A stretch of 64,000 bases of DNA. Source: Shewanella gaetbuli. GTDB taxonomy: Bacteria; Pseudomonadota; Gammaproteobacteria; Enterobacterales; Shewanellaceae. The translations under genes and the position numbers were made by a program. Location: the NCBI RefSeq assembly GCF_023284065.1, contig NZ_JAKIKP010000010.1, forward strand, positions 1-64,000. The letters run 5' to 3'. The notes below the pieces were generated by a model, which was given only the letters and a program-made list of their open reading frames with translations, ran no database searches and was not told the DNA's origin. Positions 45,572 through 55,070 of the stretch are shown one piece after another. Each line of letters begins with the position of its first letter. The first letter of the stretch is position 1.

Positions 45572-46773
45572 TCCGTGTTAGCCAGTTTGTCGTTAATTTG
45601 AGGATAGGCCTGTTTCACTATGTGCAGTAGTTGTGCTATCGGCTGTGATAATGCATCGGTGACGGGGATGTCAAACTGTTTACTATAGCCGTCTATAAAG
45701 GTTAACACTTCGTCTGTTGTCATATCTTGGTGATTAAGAGTAATGCCAATAACTTTTGTGTCCGCAAATGTCTCAATAAGATTGATTTCAGTCGCCGGTG
45801 TGGGCATTGGCATATTAGGAAAATCGATTCGGTGTTGGCGTTTGGGCGCGTGTTGTAAAATCACCCCTGTTGGACAACTGCCTCGCAAAATAAAAGAGCT
45901 GGTTGAGAACGCAGGATGGCTCAGCGCTCCTTGACCTTCAATAATAATAATATCGGGCTTTTCTACTTGATAGGCTTTGACGATGACAGATTCTAACTCG
46001 CCAGCACAAAACTGAGAGGGCACCGCATCCAGTGCAACGCTGTAGGGTGCGCCTTGCATAATACCGGTTTGGCCGGTGGCAATCATTACCACTTTCAGCC
46101 CCCTTTTTTGTAATGCATTTGCCAAAATTGTTGCTGTTGTGCGCTTACCTAATGCGCAATCTGTCCCCATAACCGCAATTCTAGGGCAATCAACACTGTG
46201 TATGTCGCCGGTAAAGGTATGTAGCTGATGCTTGGTGTTGGGCTTACGTATATCTAAAATGCTGACGCGATTATTCTTACTCGAAGCAATGAATGTTGGG
46301 TCATCATTTAAAAACTCATGCAGTCCGTTAATGATATTCATTTTAAGTGACATCGCATTTAAAATAATGTCTTTGTCTTCATTGGTTAACAAACCACTTG
46401 AGGGAGCAATACCGTAAATAAAATAGTCTGGGGTGGTTTGGGAATGAATCATGGCCTGCGTTATATTGGCCACTACGGGTATATTATTTGGCGCATTATC
46501 TAGCACTTGTCCTGAGTCTAATCCGGCACAATGGCTGTCTATAACCGATAAAATTCGGTAATTTTGAGAATGTCTCACTAATCCATTGGCGGTTTTTCCA
46601 TCGACTTTGGCGAAGTTAGCTTCGCAATAGATTATCGCGGTGGGTAATTTATGCGGATGAAGCAAGGAGGGGGATTCTTGCTTTTTCAGCTGTGGAACTG
46701 TATTCGTTTCTAACGGTTGAACATTGTTAAGTTGATTTAAATTCACTGTCGATTTTGAAAGTGGGGTAAACAT
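45568..46773 (-). CDS. DUF1611 family P-loop protein (DgcN-like acyltransferase)
   Basis: 401 residues. A P-loop-like VMGTDCALGKRTTA is near residue 208, with IIIIEGQGALSHPAFS near 275, as in DUF1611/DgcN proteins. The N-terminal domain holds AIIYCEANFAKVDGKTANGLVRHS, preceded by about 45 polar residues that look like an extra leader. DgcN is known as a D-glutamate N-acetyltransferase; that this member has the same activity is inference. It is the first gene of a two-gene operon with the racemase, behind a 190-nt leader that contains hairpins. Confidence 0.75.
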   Translation of the reverse strand: MFTPLSKSTVNLNQLNNVQPLETNTVPQLKKQESPSLLHPHKLPTAIIYCEANFAKVDGKTANGLVRHSQNYRILSVIDSHCAGLDSGQVLDNAPNNIPVVANITQAMIHSQTTPDYFIYGIAPSSGLLTNEDKDIILNAMSLKMNIINGLHEFLNDDPTFIASSKNNRVSILDIRKPNTKHQLHTFTGDIHSVDCPRIAVMGTDCALGKRTTATILANALQKRGLKVVMIATGQTGIMQGAPYSVALDAVPSQFCAGELESVIVKAYQVEKPDIIIIEGQGALSHPAFSTSSFILRGSCPTGVILQHAPKRQHRIDFPNMPMPTPATEINLIETFADTKVIGITLNHQDMTTDEVLTFIDGYSKQFDIPVTDALSQPIAQLLHIVKQAYPQINDKLANTE

Positions 46774-46965
46774 AAGTTAAGCCTTGCTGTATGGCTTAGA
46801 AGGGCAACTAAGGAGTGCCGAGATGCAAGTTCGGAAAGGAAAAGAAGTCCCTACTAAGCGGTAGGGAGAGATGCCACAGTAACACAGTTAGTGGATAGGT
46901 GTTGGTATTTAACCGCAACTCGGGTAAATGAATATATTTAAAAGTTGAGCCTTTCACGAACCCAA
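46774..46965 (-). promoter_or_regulatory. structured 5' leader of the DUF1611-racemase operon
   Basis: In transcript sense, CCCTACCGCTTAGTAGGG (hairpin) is followed by TTCTTTTCC. GGCACTCCTTAGTTGCC (second hairpin) and AGCCATACAGCAAGGCT (third) come just before the ATG. It matches no riboswitch class I know. It could be an attenuator or an unrecognised cis-regulatory RNA. Confidence 0.4.
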
Positions 46966-46967
46966 TA

Positions 46968-47003
46968 AAAAAGAGCCATTATATCAAATGGCTCTTTTGG
47001 TTA
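46968..47003 (-). terminator. terminator of ilvIH
   Basis: AAAAGAGCCATTTGATATAATGGCTCTTTTTTATT on the minus strand: a ten-base stem and T6. Confidence 0.9.
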
Positions 47004-47027
47004 ATATTATTAGGAGTATTAGTAGGG

Positions 47028-47522
47028 TTAGGCTTTCATCGATTTCTCGCCTCTAGAAAGGCCCACTACGCCTGAACGTGATACCTCAATAACCTTTGTT
47101 ACTTCGGCCAATGCATTAATAAAGGCATCAATCTTTTCACTTGGACCTGCCATTTGAATGGTATAAAGGCACGAGGTAACATCCACAATCTGGCCTCTAA
47201 AAATATCGGCGGTGCGTTTTACTTCTTCGCGAATATCGCCAATGGCTTTCACTTTTACTAAAGCAAGTTCACGTTCTATGTGGGCGGCTTCAGTAATATT
47301 GGCTACTTTTAGAATATCAATTAGCTTGTGCAGCTGTTTTTCAATTTGCTCTAAAATACTTTCATCTGCCAATACGGTAATGTTTAAACGCGATAAGGTG
47401 GTGTCTTCTGTTGGTGCTACGGTTAAACTTTCAATGTTATATCCGCGCTGTGAAAATAAGCCAACAACTCGAGAAAGCGCACCAGGTTGGTTTTCAAGTA
47501 ATACTGAAATAATACGACGCAT
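47028..47522 (-). CDS. ilvH: acetolactate synthase isozyme III small (regulatory) subunit
   Basis: 164 residues (E. coli IlvH 163). It opens [20 protein letters not shown] with the ACT domain and RGYNIESLTVAPTED, then the C-terminal small-subunit domain (REVKRTADIFRGQIVDV). It binds valine and feeds back on the large subunit. The ATG at 47522 overlaps the TAA of ilvI by one base (TAATG), giving tight coupling; a longer frame to 47549 does not match the family. Confidence 0.95.
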   Translation of the reverse strand: MRRIISVLLENQPGALSRVVGLFSQRGYNIESLTVAPTEDTTLSRLNITVLADESILEQIEKQLHKLIDILKVANITEAAHIERELALVKVKAIGDIREEVKRTADIFRGQIVDVTSCLYTIQMAGPSEKIDAFINALAEVTKVIEVSRSGVVGLSRGEKSMKA

Positions 47523-49240
47523 TAGCTTTTCTCCGTTTTGCTTAACCACATTTCGTTCATCGCTCCACCCCTAATTAGCATTGGGTAAACGTGCTCGGTT
47601 TCATCTACGCTAATATCAACAAATACTAAGCGGTCTTTCATTGCTAATGCTTCAGCTAGTTTAGTTTCTAATTCTGCTGGGTCACTGATGGTCATGCCTA
47701 CATGTCCATAAGCTTCGGCAATTTTTGCAAAATTAGGCACTGAGTCCATATAAGAATGTGAATGGCGACCAGAGTAAATCATGTCTTGCCATTGTTTAAC
47801 CATTCCAAGGAAACGGTTGTTAAGGTTAATAATTTTAACTGGCGTGTCATATTGTAGTGCTGTTGAAAGCTCTTGAATATTCATTTGAATTGAACCATCA
47901 CCAGTAACACATACTACGGTTTCATCAGGGAAGGCCATTTTAACCCCCATTGCGGCAGGCAAGCCGAAGCCCATCGTGCCTAAACCGCCTGAGTTAATCC
48001 AACGACGCGGTTTGTCGAACGAATAATATAATGCGGCAAACATTTGGTGCTGACCAACATCAGAGGCTACATAAGCATCACCGTTAGTCAGTTTATGTAG
48101 TGTTTCAATCACTTGTTGTGGCTTAATTCGGCCAGAGTTGCGGTCGAACTCTAAACACTTTTTCTCACGCCATTGGTTAATATCTTGCCACCATTGTTCA
48201 AGTGCTTCAGTGTCGTTACTTGTTTTTGATTCTGCTAACAGTTCAAGCATGGAATCTAAAATGTTTTCTGCCGAACCTACAATGGGAATATCCACTCTGA
48301 CGGTTTTAGAAATTGATGCAGGGTCAATATCAATATGCAAAATAGTGGCGTTAGGGCAGTACTTTTCAACATTGTTAGTGGTACGGTCATCAAAGCGCAC
48401 CCCAATACCAAAAATAAGGTCACAGTTATGCATGGCTGTATTGGCTTCATAAGTGCCGTGCATACCTAACATGCCTAAACTTTGTTTATGAGAACCCGGA
48501 AAAGCGCCTAAACCCATTAAGGTGCTAATAACGGGAATGTTAAGCTGTTCAGCAAGGGATAAAATTTGTTTATCACATTCAGAAATAATGGCTCCGCCAC
48601 CGACGTAAAGTACCGGCTTTTTAGCCGCTAGCAGCGCTTGAAGGCCACGACGAATTTGCCCTTTATGGCCTGTTGTCGTTGGGTTATACGAACGCATTTT
48701 TACACTTTCAGGGTAAACATAATCATGCAGAAGTTCAGGGTTTAAACAATCTTTAGGTAAATCGATAACCACAGGGCCAGGGCGGCCAGTTGAGGCAATA
48801 TAAAACGCCTTTTTGACGATCTCAGGAATTTCAGCCGGATTTTTAACTAAGAAGCTGTGTTTTACCACAGGTCTTGAAATGCCAATCATATCGCACTCTT
48901 GGAAGGCGTCATTACCAATTAATGAACTTGGTACTTGACCCGATAACACCACCATTGGAATAGAGTCCATGTAAGCGGTTGCAATACCAGTTATGGCATT
49001 AGTGGCACCAGGGCCCGATGTTACTAGCACAACACCGACTTTACCTGTCGCGCGAGCATAACCATCGGCCATATGAACAGCGGCTTGCTCATGACGAACA
49101 AGAATATGTTCAACACCTGCTATTTTATGAAGGGCATCATAGATGTCTAACACTGAGCCGCCGGGGTAACCAAAAATATGGCTAACACCTTCGTCAATAA
49201 GAGAGCGCACAATCATACTGGCGCCAGAAAGCTTTTCCAT
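47522..49240 (-). CDS. ilvI: acetolactate synthase isozyme III large (catalytic) subunit
   Basis: 572 residues (E. coli IlvI 574), ThDP-dependent. The catalytic glutamate is in [22 protein letters not shown] (near residue 50), and the ThDP/Mg motif is [12 protein letters not shown]...[11 protein letters not shown] (near 448-475). It condenses pyruvate with pyruvate or 2-ketobutyrate in branched-chain amino-acid synthesis. GAGGATTC lies upstream of the ATG. The 357-bp region upstream (49241-49597) is AT-rich, contains the promoter region, and shows no leader peptide I can identify. Confidence 0.96.
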   Translation of the reverse strand: MEKLSGASMIVRSLIDEGVSHIFGYPGGSVLDIYDALHKIAGVEHILVRHEQAAVHMADGYARATGKVGVVLVTSGPGATNAITGIATAYMDSIPMVVLSGQVPSSLIGNDAFQECDMIGISRPVVKHSFLVKNPAEIPEIVKKAFYIASTGRPGPVVIDLPKDCLNPELLHDYVYPESVKMRSYNPTTTGHKGQIRRGLQALLAAKKPVLYVGGGAIISECDKQILSLAEQLNIPVISTLMGLGAFPGSHKQSLGMLGMHGTYEANTAMHNCDLIFGIGVRFDDRTTNNVEKYCPNATILHIDIDPASISKTVRVDIPIVGSAENILDSMLELLAESKTSNDTEALEQWWQDINQWREKKCLEFDRNSGRIKPQQVIETLHKLTNGDAYVASDVGQHQMFAALYYSFDKPRRWINSGGLGTMGFGLPAAMGVKMAFPDETVVCVTGDGSIQMNIQELSTALQYDTPVKIINLNNRFLGMVKQWQDMIYSGRHSHSYMDSVPNFAKIAEAYGHVGMTISDPAELETKLAEALAMKDRLVFVDISVDETEHVYPMLIRGGAMNEMWLSKTEKS

Positions 49241-49597
49241 AAGTAGAATCCTCTTAAGTTACCGTTATGGTAAACAGTATCTTGCATACAACGACGGTAA
49301 TCGTTCTAAAAAATAAGCTTAAAGGGTTATTTAAGCCTGCTGCTTGAGTTAGCTGTCACTAAACTCAATTATCCGCTCTGCAGAACGCGGTAGGTTCATA
49401 ATATGTAAATCAATATTTACTTCAAGTGTTTTATTTAAATTTTCATAAGAATTGAAAATTATTCATAAATACTCTAGTGGGAAACCGTTACTGATTAAAT
49501 TTTATTGTGCTTTTATAAGGCGACTCATAATCTGTTGGACGTTTATTTTTAAGCAAAGAGTTGCAGCGAAAAGCAGACTTGGGCTTATGGAAATAAA

Positions 49598-49627
49598 AAA
49601 GCCATCAGACAATGTTGATGGCTTATG
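49598..49627 (-). terminator. terminator of the Bcr/CflA gene
   Basis: Minus-strand AAGCCATCAACATTGTCTGATGGCTTTTTT: an eight-base stem (GCCATCA/TGATGGC type) with T6. Confidence 0.88.
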
Positions 49628-49674
49628 ATTGTAAGGCGTTGAAGCGGTTTACGTTAGGTTGATAACTGCTGGAG

Positions 49675-50892
49675 CTATTCTTTGTATGACTTACTTTGGT
49701 AGTTTTGTAATGTTTGACACAAAGCTACCAGTAAAATGGCACTTAGCATTAACATCGCAAACGGCACCGCTGTGCCGGTATAAAAGTAAGCCATTAGTGG
49801 GCCAGCAGTCGCCCCAAATCCGAAACGTAACGTCCCTATGACGGCTGTGGCTGTACCGGTTTCATGCTTAAATTTCATCAATACAATGGCGTCAGCATTT
49901 ACCGACATTACCCCAAGCGCACCCATCAAAGGTATAAGCATTATTACCGTAAAATGGTAGCTTAAATCGAGTAGGTTAACGGCAACTAACCCTATTGACG
50001 CTAAGGTGGCGAAAAAGGTGCCAACATGTAACATTCTTTTTGAACCATAGCGGCTAACAATGCGTGAATTAACAATGTTAGCCAGCATGAGCGCACCGAC
50101 ATTCGAGCTAAACAAAATAGCAAATAATGATTTATCTAAGCCAAACACATCCATATAAATAAAGGGTGAGGCGGTGAGATAACAAAAGAACGCAAACGAC
50201 GTTAATACACCGCTGGTGATGTGCAGTTTGACCCCTTGTCTAGAAAAGACCGTGTAATAAGATCTAAAAAATGACTTATTACTGCGTTGAAGTTTGTCAT
50301 TATCGCTGGGCATTTTAAGTTTAAATATAATCAAAACAAGCAGTAACGCTGCATAGGCACTTAATACAAAAAAGATTAAATGCCAGTCGCCTAATTCTAA
50401 AATTAAACTCCCAATGGTGGGTGCCAGTAAAGGAGCCAGCATCATAATTAAGCTGACATATGACATCCCTTTAGCGGTATTTTCGCCGTAGATTTCTTTA
50501 ATATATCCGGGAACCACAACCGTTGCCGCTGCGCCAATAAAGGCTTGTAAGAATCGTAATGCTAAAAAGTGTTCGATTGACTGAGTGATGGCAATTAAAA
50601 AACTGACAATACAGAATCCAATTAATCCGGTGATCACCAAGGGTTTGCGGCCCACTTTATCGGCAATCGGCCCAAAAACTAACATGCCCAGCGCATAACC
50701 GGCTAAATATATACTTAGCGATTGTTGCACCATGGTGACGTCTGTTGAAAACGACACTGCAATGATAGACATGGCAGGTAAATACATATCGATTGCCAAA
50801 GGTGTGATGGCAACAATGGCGGCTAACATGGGAATTAGCATTGCTAAATGCGGAAAAGACGTTTGATTGGCAACAGTAGAATTGTGAGACAC
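49675..50892 (-). CDS. Bcr/CflA family multidrug efflux MFS transporter
   Basis: 405 residues, twelve transmembrane segments. It has TPLAIDMYLPAMSIIAVSF in TM1, the GPIADKVGRKP loop motif after TM2, and RFLQAFIGAAATVVVPGYIKEIY in TM4, typical of the Bcr/CflA (DHA1) drug/H+ antiporters. The exported substrate is not predictable. It is monocistronic, with its own terminator. The 336-bp gap on its 5' side (50893-51228) is AT-rich and shows nothing else apart from the broken SulP start. Confidence 0.88.
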   Translation of the reverse strand: MSHNSTVANQTSFPHLAMLIPMLAAIVAITPLAIDMYLPAMSIIAVSFSTDVTMVQQSLSIYLAGYALGMLVFGPIADKVGRKPLVITGLIGFCIVSFLIAITQSIEHFLALRFLQAFIGAAATVVVPGYIKEIYGENTAKGMSYVSLIMMLAPLLAPTIGSLILELGDWHLIFFVLSAYAALLLVLIIFKLKMPSDNDKLQRSNKSFFRSYYTVFSRQGVKLHITSGVLTSFAFFCYLTASPFIYMDVFGLDKSLFAILFSSNVGALMLANIVNSRIVSRYGSKRMLHVGTFFATLASIGLVAVNLLDLSYHFTVIMLIPLMGALGVMSVNADAIVLMKFKHETGTATAVIGTLRFGFGATAGPLMAYFYTGTAVPFAMLMLSAILLVALCQTLQNYQSKSYKE

Positions 50893-51228
50893 AAAAACCT
50901 CAACACGGTAATTAATAGAAGACGGAAAGATTAGCCAATGGACTAGACGAAACAGTCGATCATTCTACCATGTATTTTTCTAATTCAATGGGGATTTATT
51001 GTAATCAAAAGTATCAATTTTTCTCATGTGAAATGGGTGTTTGAGTTAACTTGTATTGGTTTTAGCAATAATTGAATGACGCATTTTGAATCATTTGTTT
51101 TTTATAAAAGACTATTGTTAATTAGGTGTAATTTCATTAATAACCACATAATATTAAGCACCTTTGCAATTCGGTTAAGGATTTACTGTGTTGTCTCGTT
51201 TGAATGATTTTCCCCTGGCTTAGCCACC

Positions 51229-52905
51229 TTGTTAAAGTATGAACGTCAATGGCTGGCAGATGATGTGAAAGCGGCATTGTCAGTGGCGGCGGTAGCCTTA
51301 CCTGTCGCCATCGCTTATGCACAATTAACTGGAGTTAATGCTGCTGTTGGGCTGTATTCTTGCGTGTTGCCGATGTTGGTTTATGCATTATTTGGCACGT
51401 CTAGGCAATTAGTTGTTGGCCCCGATGCGGCAACGTGTGCGGTTATTGCCGCGGTAGTGACCCCTTTAGCGGCTGGAGATAGTTTAAAGCATTGGCAATT
51501 AGTGATGACCATGACCGCAATGACGGGTGGCTGGTGCTTAATTGCCAGTCGTTTTAAATTAGGCGTGCTGGCTGATTTTTTATCTAAACCCATTTTGATG
51601 GGCTTATTAAATGGTGTTGCCATTACCATTATTGTGGGGCAATTTTCTAAAATTTTTGGTTTTACCTTTGATAGTAAATACTTACTTGAGCGAGTGAGTG
51701 GCGCGCCAAGTTATTTAACCCAAACTCATTTACCCACCTTATCAATGGCTTTGCTAACGGTTGGGGTTTACTTTGCCATGAAGAGGTTTAAACCGACTTG
51801 GCCATCTTCAATGTTTGCTATTGCGTTTGGTGCCATATTGGTTTGGGGATTCAATTTACAACAATTCGATATCAAAACTATTGGCTCAGTGGCGGGTGGT
51901 TTACCGGTATTTCAAACACCTGACTTTAACGTGGGGATTATTCGTGAATTAGTGATGCCAGCATTAAACTTAGCGGTGGTGAGCTTTGTCAGTATGATGC
52001 TTACCGCAAGAAGTTTTGCAGCAAAAAATGGCTATGATATTGATGCTGATAAGGAATTCAGAGCCTTGGGTCTGGCTAATATTGCCTCGGCAATATCGCA
52101 AGGTTTTGCGGTTAGTGGAGCCGATTCTCGTACCGCGGTGAATGACGCAAATGGCGGGAAAACGCAATTAGTGTCAATTATAGCGGCGTCTATTATTGCT
52201 ATTATTGCAATATTTTTTACCAAGCCACTGGAGTTTATTCCTAGTGCAGCACTTGGAGTGGTACTGGTTATTGCCTCAATTCACTTACTCGATTTTAAAG
52301 CAATATGGCATTTACGCTTTAAAGACAAACAAGCTTTTTATTTAGCCTTAACCACCTTATTGGCCGTGCTATTTATTGGGGTCATTCCCGGAATTACCTT
52401 AGCGGTATTGTTGGGGTTATTTCAGTTTATTAGAACGGTGATGCGCCCCACAGACCAAATTTTAGGTGTCGATGCTAAAGGGGTCATTCGCAGTGTAGAT
52501 ACTAGTGACAAAGCCCAGCCTGTTGCGGGTATTTTTATATATCGGTTTAATTCACCTTTGACATATTTTAATGCGGCTTATTTTAAGCGCCGTATTTTAG
52601 AGCAATATGCGAAACAAAATGGTGATATTCAATGTGTCATTATTGATGCCGTGCCATGTTTTACCCATTTAGATTTGAGTGTCATGTCAATGCTAGCGGA
52701 GTTAGATAGTATTTTTAGAAAGCGAGGCGTCAGGCTTGAATTAGCTGGGCGTAAACGGCAACTTCGCTCTTGGTTTGACCAAACTGGAATCAAGTCCGGT
52801 AATGAGGGCATTTATATTCGTTCTGATTTGTATTTAGCATTAAAAATGAACCAAAGCCAGTTGGCTTCAAATACGGTTGCAACAACTGAAGTGATCGCAC
52901 AGTAA
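51229..52905 (+). CDS. SulP family anion transporter with STAS domain, N-terminus probably disrupted
   Basis: About 558 residues. A SulP core of ten or more helices (AALSVAAVALPVAIAYAQLTGV, VVGPDAATCAVIAAVVTPL) is followed by a C-terminal STAS domain (about 430-540; FIYRFNSPLTYFNAAYF, HLDLSVMSML). It likely carries sulfate, bicarbonate or another anion. The only in-frame start is TTG at 51229 without an RBS. Upstream, other frames encode LSRLNDF (51191) and PWLSHLVK, the expected first residues of the protein, so two single-base slips seem to split the N-terminus. It may be a pseudogene, a shortened protein, or carry sequencing errors. Confidence 0.78.
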   Translation: MLKYERQWLADDVKAALSVAAVALPVAIAYAQLTGVNAAVGLYSCVLPMLVYALFGTSRQLVVGPDAATCAVIAAVVTPLAAGDSLKHWQLVMTMTAMTGGWCLIASRFKLGVLADFLSKPILMGLLNGVAITIIVGQFSKIFGFTFDSKYLLERVSGAPSYLTQTHLPTLSMALLTVGVYFAMKRFKPTWPSSMFAIAFGAILVWGFNLQQFDIKTIGSVAGGLPVFQTPDFNVGIIRELVMPALNLAVVSFVSMMLTARSFAAKNGYDIDADKEFRALGLANIASAISQGFAVSGADSRTAVNDANGGKTQLVSIIAASIIAIIAIFFTKPLEFIPSAALGVVLVIASIHLLDFKAIWHLRFKDKQAFYLALTTLLAVLFIGVIPGITLAVLLGLFQFIRTVMRPTDQILGVDAKGVIRSVDTSDKAQPVAGIFIYRFNSPLTYFNAAYFKRRILEQYAKQNGDIQCVIIDAVPCFTHLDLSVMSMLAELDSIFRKRGVRLELAGRKRQLRSWFDQTGIKSGNEGIYIRSDLYLALKMNQSQLASNTVATTEVIAQ

Positions 52906-52929
52906 GTCAACCTGCGATTTTATCGAGTT

Positions 52930-52984
52930 GAACATGACTATTTTCAACAATGGTATGATAAATGTTGTTTGAATAGTCATGTTC
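52930..52984. repeat. long inverted repeat downstream of SulP
   Basis: GAACATGACTATT and its exact complement AATAGTCATGTTC enclose a further CAACA/TGTTG pair. There is no U-tract, so it is not a classical terminator. The rest of 52985-53160 holds nothing recognised. Confidence 0.6.
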
Positions 52985-53160
52985 GGCTACTATCCGCTCA
53001 CGTTGAGTTAAGCCTCTTTTAGCTCAATTAGGTCAAGCTGATAGCCTTTTCAGTTTGTGGTATTTATTAGAAAACGCCCCCTCGAAATTCAGACTCCCTC
53101 ACGGTTATATGAGTCCTAAAGTACAGTAAAAAGCGTCGTCTCTTTTTGGATGTAGCATGT

Positions 53161-53784
53161 ATGGTTTCGCAATTGAGTGAAGCAATGCTGGATGTGATCG
53201 CAGATGCGTTGGTCGATAAAGGTTACATACTTTTATCTGACATCATTCCCACCTTTGTAAGCTTGGCTTTGCTTGAAAAAATGCAAGCTAAGCAAGATGT
53301 TGATTTTAAACTTGCGGCCATTGGCCGAGGCTCTGAGCAACAAGTAAATACTGATATTCGCTCAGACAAAATTAGTTGGTTAGATAATCAAGACCAGATT
53401 GATAATGGCTTTTTGTCAATTATGGAGCAACTTAAAGATGGCCTTAATAGGCGATTGTTTATGGGGTTATTTGATTACGAAAGCCATTACGCCGTTTATG
53501 AGAAGGGTGCTCATTACAAAAAACATGTTGATGCGCTTAAGGGCAGTCAAAATAGAATTTTATCTACCGTGTTCTTTTTGAATCCGTTATGGCAGCAAGC
53601 AGACGGTGGAGAACTGATTATTTATGATGAAAATGACACCATAATAGCCACAGTCCCGCCATTAATGGGAACCTTGGCAGTATTTTTGAGCGAACGTTTT
53701 CCTCATGAGGTTTTACCCACTAACCGTACCCGAAATAGCATTGCCGGTTGGTTTAGAGTCAGTAATGCTAATCATGGTTTTTAA
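53161..53784 (+). CDS. 2-oxoglutarate/Fe(II)-dependent oxygenase (prolyl 4-hydroxylase-like)
   Basis: 207 residues. The jelly-roll iron motif HxD appears as HVDAL (near residue 121). The distal histidine is in RFPHEVLP, and the 2-oxoglutarate arginine in TRNSIAGWFR (near 195-203). It uses Fe(II) and 2-oxoglutarate to hydroxylate an unknown substrate. The ATG at 53161 is preferred; a TTG at 53146 would add five residues. It is monocistronic. Confidence 0.82.
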   Translation: MVSQLSEAMLDVIADALVDKGYILLSDIIPTFVSLALLEKMQAKQDVDFKLAAIGRGSEQQVNTDIRSDKISWLDNQDQIDNGFLSIMEQLKDGLNRRLFMGLFDYESHYAVYEKGAHYKKHVDALKGSQNRILSTVFFLNPLWQQADGGELIIYDENDTIIATVPPLMGTLAVFLSERFPHEVLPTNRTRNSIAGWFRVSNANHGF

Positions 53785-53905
53785 TCTATTTTGCTTATGT
53801 TGCCGGTATTCGTTGATAAAGGGTTTTTATTGACGGCAAACTTCTTTAAGGTAATGTATGTCAAAAAAATTACTTTATTGTGACCTCGCGCAGACAGGAT
53901 GGATT

Positions 53906-54310
53906 ATGTTTTTAAAAGGAAAGTGTCTTTTAGCAGTAATGATGTTGGGTTCTAGTGTGAATGTAATGGCGCAAGATGCGGCAGAAAAAGCGTTTACGGA
54001 TGAAGTTATTCAATGTGCTGCTTATTATGAAATTGCATCAGATGCCATTGGCGCAATGAATGCGCCACAAATGCAAGCGGTGGGTGAAAGACTTAAAACC
54101 TCTGCTAACGATGCAGTTTTGCTTGCTCAAAAATACCGTACAGCTGAACAAGTAACCCAAGATTTGAGTGCTGAAAAAGCCAAACAGCTTGAAAAACTGG
54201 GTGGTTCTAAAAGCTTAAGGGACCTAATGGGTAAGTATAAAGAGCTTTGTAAGTCTGTGGTTTATGAGCCGCAGAAAAGACTTGATTACTGGTCTATGGC
54301 AACCATGTAA
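53906..54310 (+). CDS. hypothetical periplasmic protein
   Basis: 134 residues from ATG 53906, which has GATGGA upstream. Signal peptide MFLKGKCLLAVMMLGSSVNVMAQ, then an all-helical mature part with two cysteines (VIQCAAYYEIA, KELCKSVVY). It resembles small uncharacterised exported proteins of Alteromonadales; no function can be given. The in-frame ATG at 53858 would hide the signal peptide. It ends before a good terminator. Confidence 0.65.
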   Translation: MFLKGKCLLAVMMLGSSVNVMAQDAAEKAFTDEVIQCAAYYEIASDAIGAMNAPQMQAVGERLKTSANDAVLLAQKYRTAEQVTQDLSAEKAKQLEKLGGSKSLRDLMGKYKELCKSVVYEPQKRLDYWSMATM

Positions 54311-54339
54311 CCCTAGCGGTAACGGTATTGAATGCTAAT

Positions 54340-54367
54340 AACGCACTGTTCAAGGTGCGTTTTTTTA
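54340..54367 (+). terminator. terminator after the periplasmic protein gene
   Basis: ACGCAC TGTTCAAG GTGCGT followed by six T residues. Confidence 0.85.
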
Positions 54368-54453
54368 TTGGGGGAATATAGGGTACTGAATATGATGTAT
54401 TTCAAGTTGATTTCAAAACTAATATTTTTAAACATTAGCTGGTGGACATTGTT

Positions 54454-54882
54454 ATGTGGTTGCAAAAACAAATATATTTAAAGGCCAAAAGGCGAGGTTT
54501 TCATTTAATTGACAACGAGTTATTTGCTCAATTACCAGAAATATCAAACTATAAAATTGGCTTAGTACATTTATTTATCCAACATACTTCAGCTTCTTTA
54601 GCGATAAATGAAAATGCAGACCCTACCGTTAGAGGTGATTTCGAACGTCATTTTAATGTGATGGTGCCTGAAAACGCTCCTTATTATCAGCATACCTATG
54701 AAGGGCCAGATGATATGCCTGCCCATATAAAATCGACCCTAATTGGGGCTGAACTTACTTTGCCCATAACCAATGGACGGTTAAATGTTGGTACATGGCA
54801 AGGAGTGTATTTATGTGAGCACCGTGATCATGCATCAGCACGTTGTGTCGTTGTGACGATTAATGGCCAGCTTTATGAATAG
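54454..54882 (+). CDS. yjbQ: YjbQ family protein (secondary thiamine-phosphate synthase-like)
   Basis: 142 residues. Family motifs: LVHLFIQHTSASLAINENADPTVRGDFERH, with the conserved His and Asp residues, and GRLNVGTWQGVYLCEHRDHASAR. E. coli YjbQ has weak thiamine-phosphate synthase activity; its real role is uncertain. The ATG at 54454 (MWLQKQIYLKAK) matches the family start; GTG at 54442 is an alternative. Single gene between the terminator and uvrY. Confidence 0.88.
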   Translation: MWLQKQIYLKAKRRGFHLIDNELFAQLPEISNYKIGLVHLFIQHTSASLAINENADPTVRGDFERHFNVMVPENAPYYQHTYEGPDDMPAHIKSTLIGAELTLPITNGRLNVGTWQGVYLCEHRDHASARCVVVTINGQLYE

Positions 54883-55070
54883 TGAGCTATCGAGCGAATT
54901 ATTCATTTTATTTGCTGATATTTAGCCAGCTGTTGCTTGTGTGCTTTAACGGATTAGTGATAAATTTGAATAATCAATAATTGCAAAACTTCAACGATAA
55001 CTTATGTTAATGTTTTGCAATATAAAAATAGCTTTTATTCAGGATGAATGGCTGATTATAAAAAGGGTGG

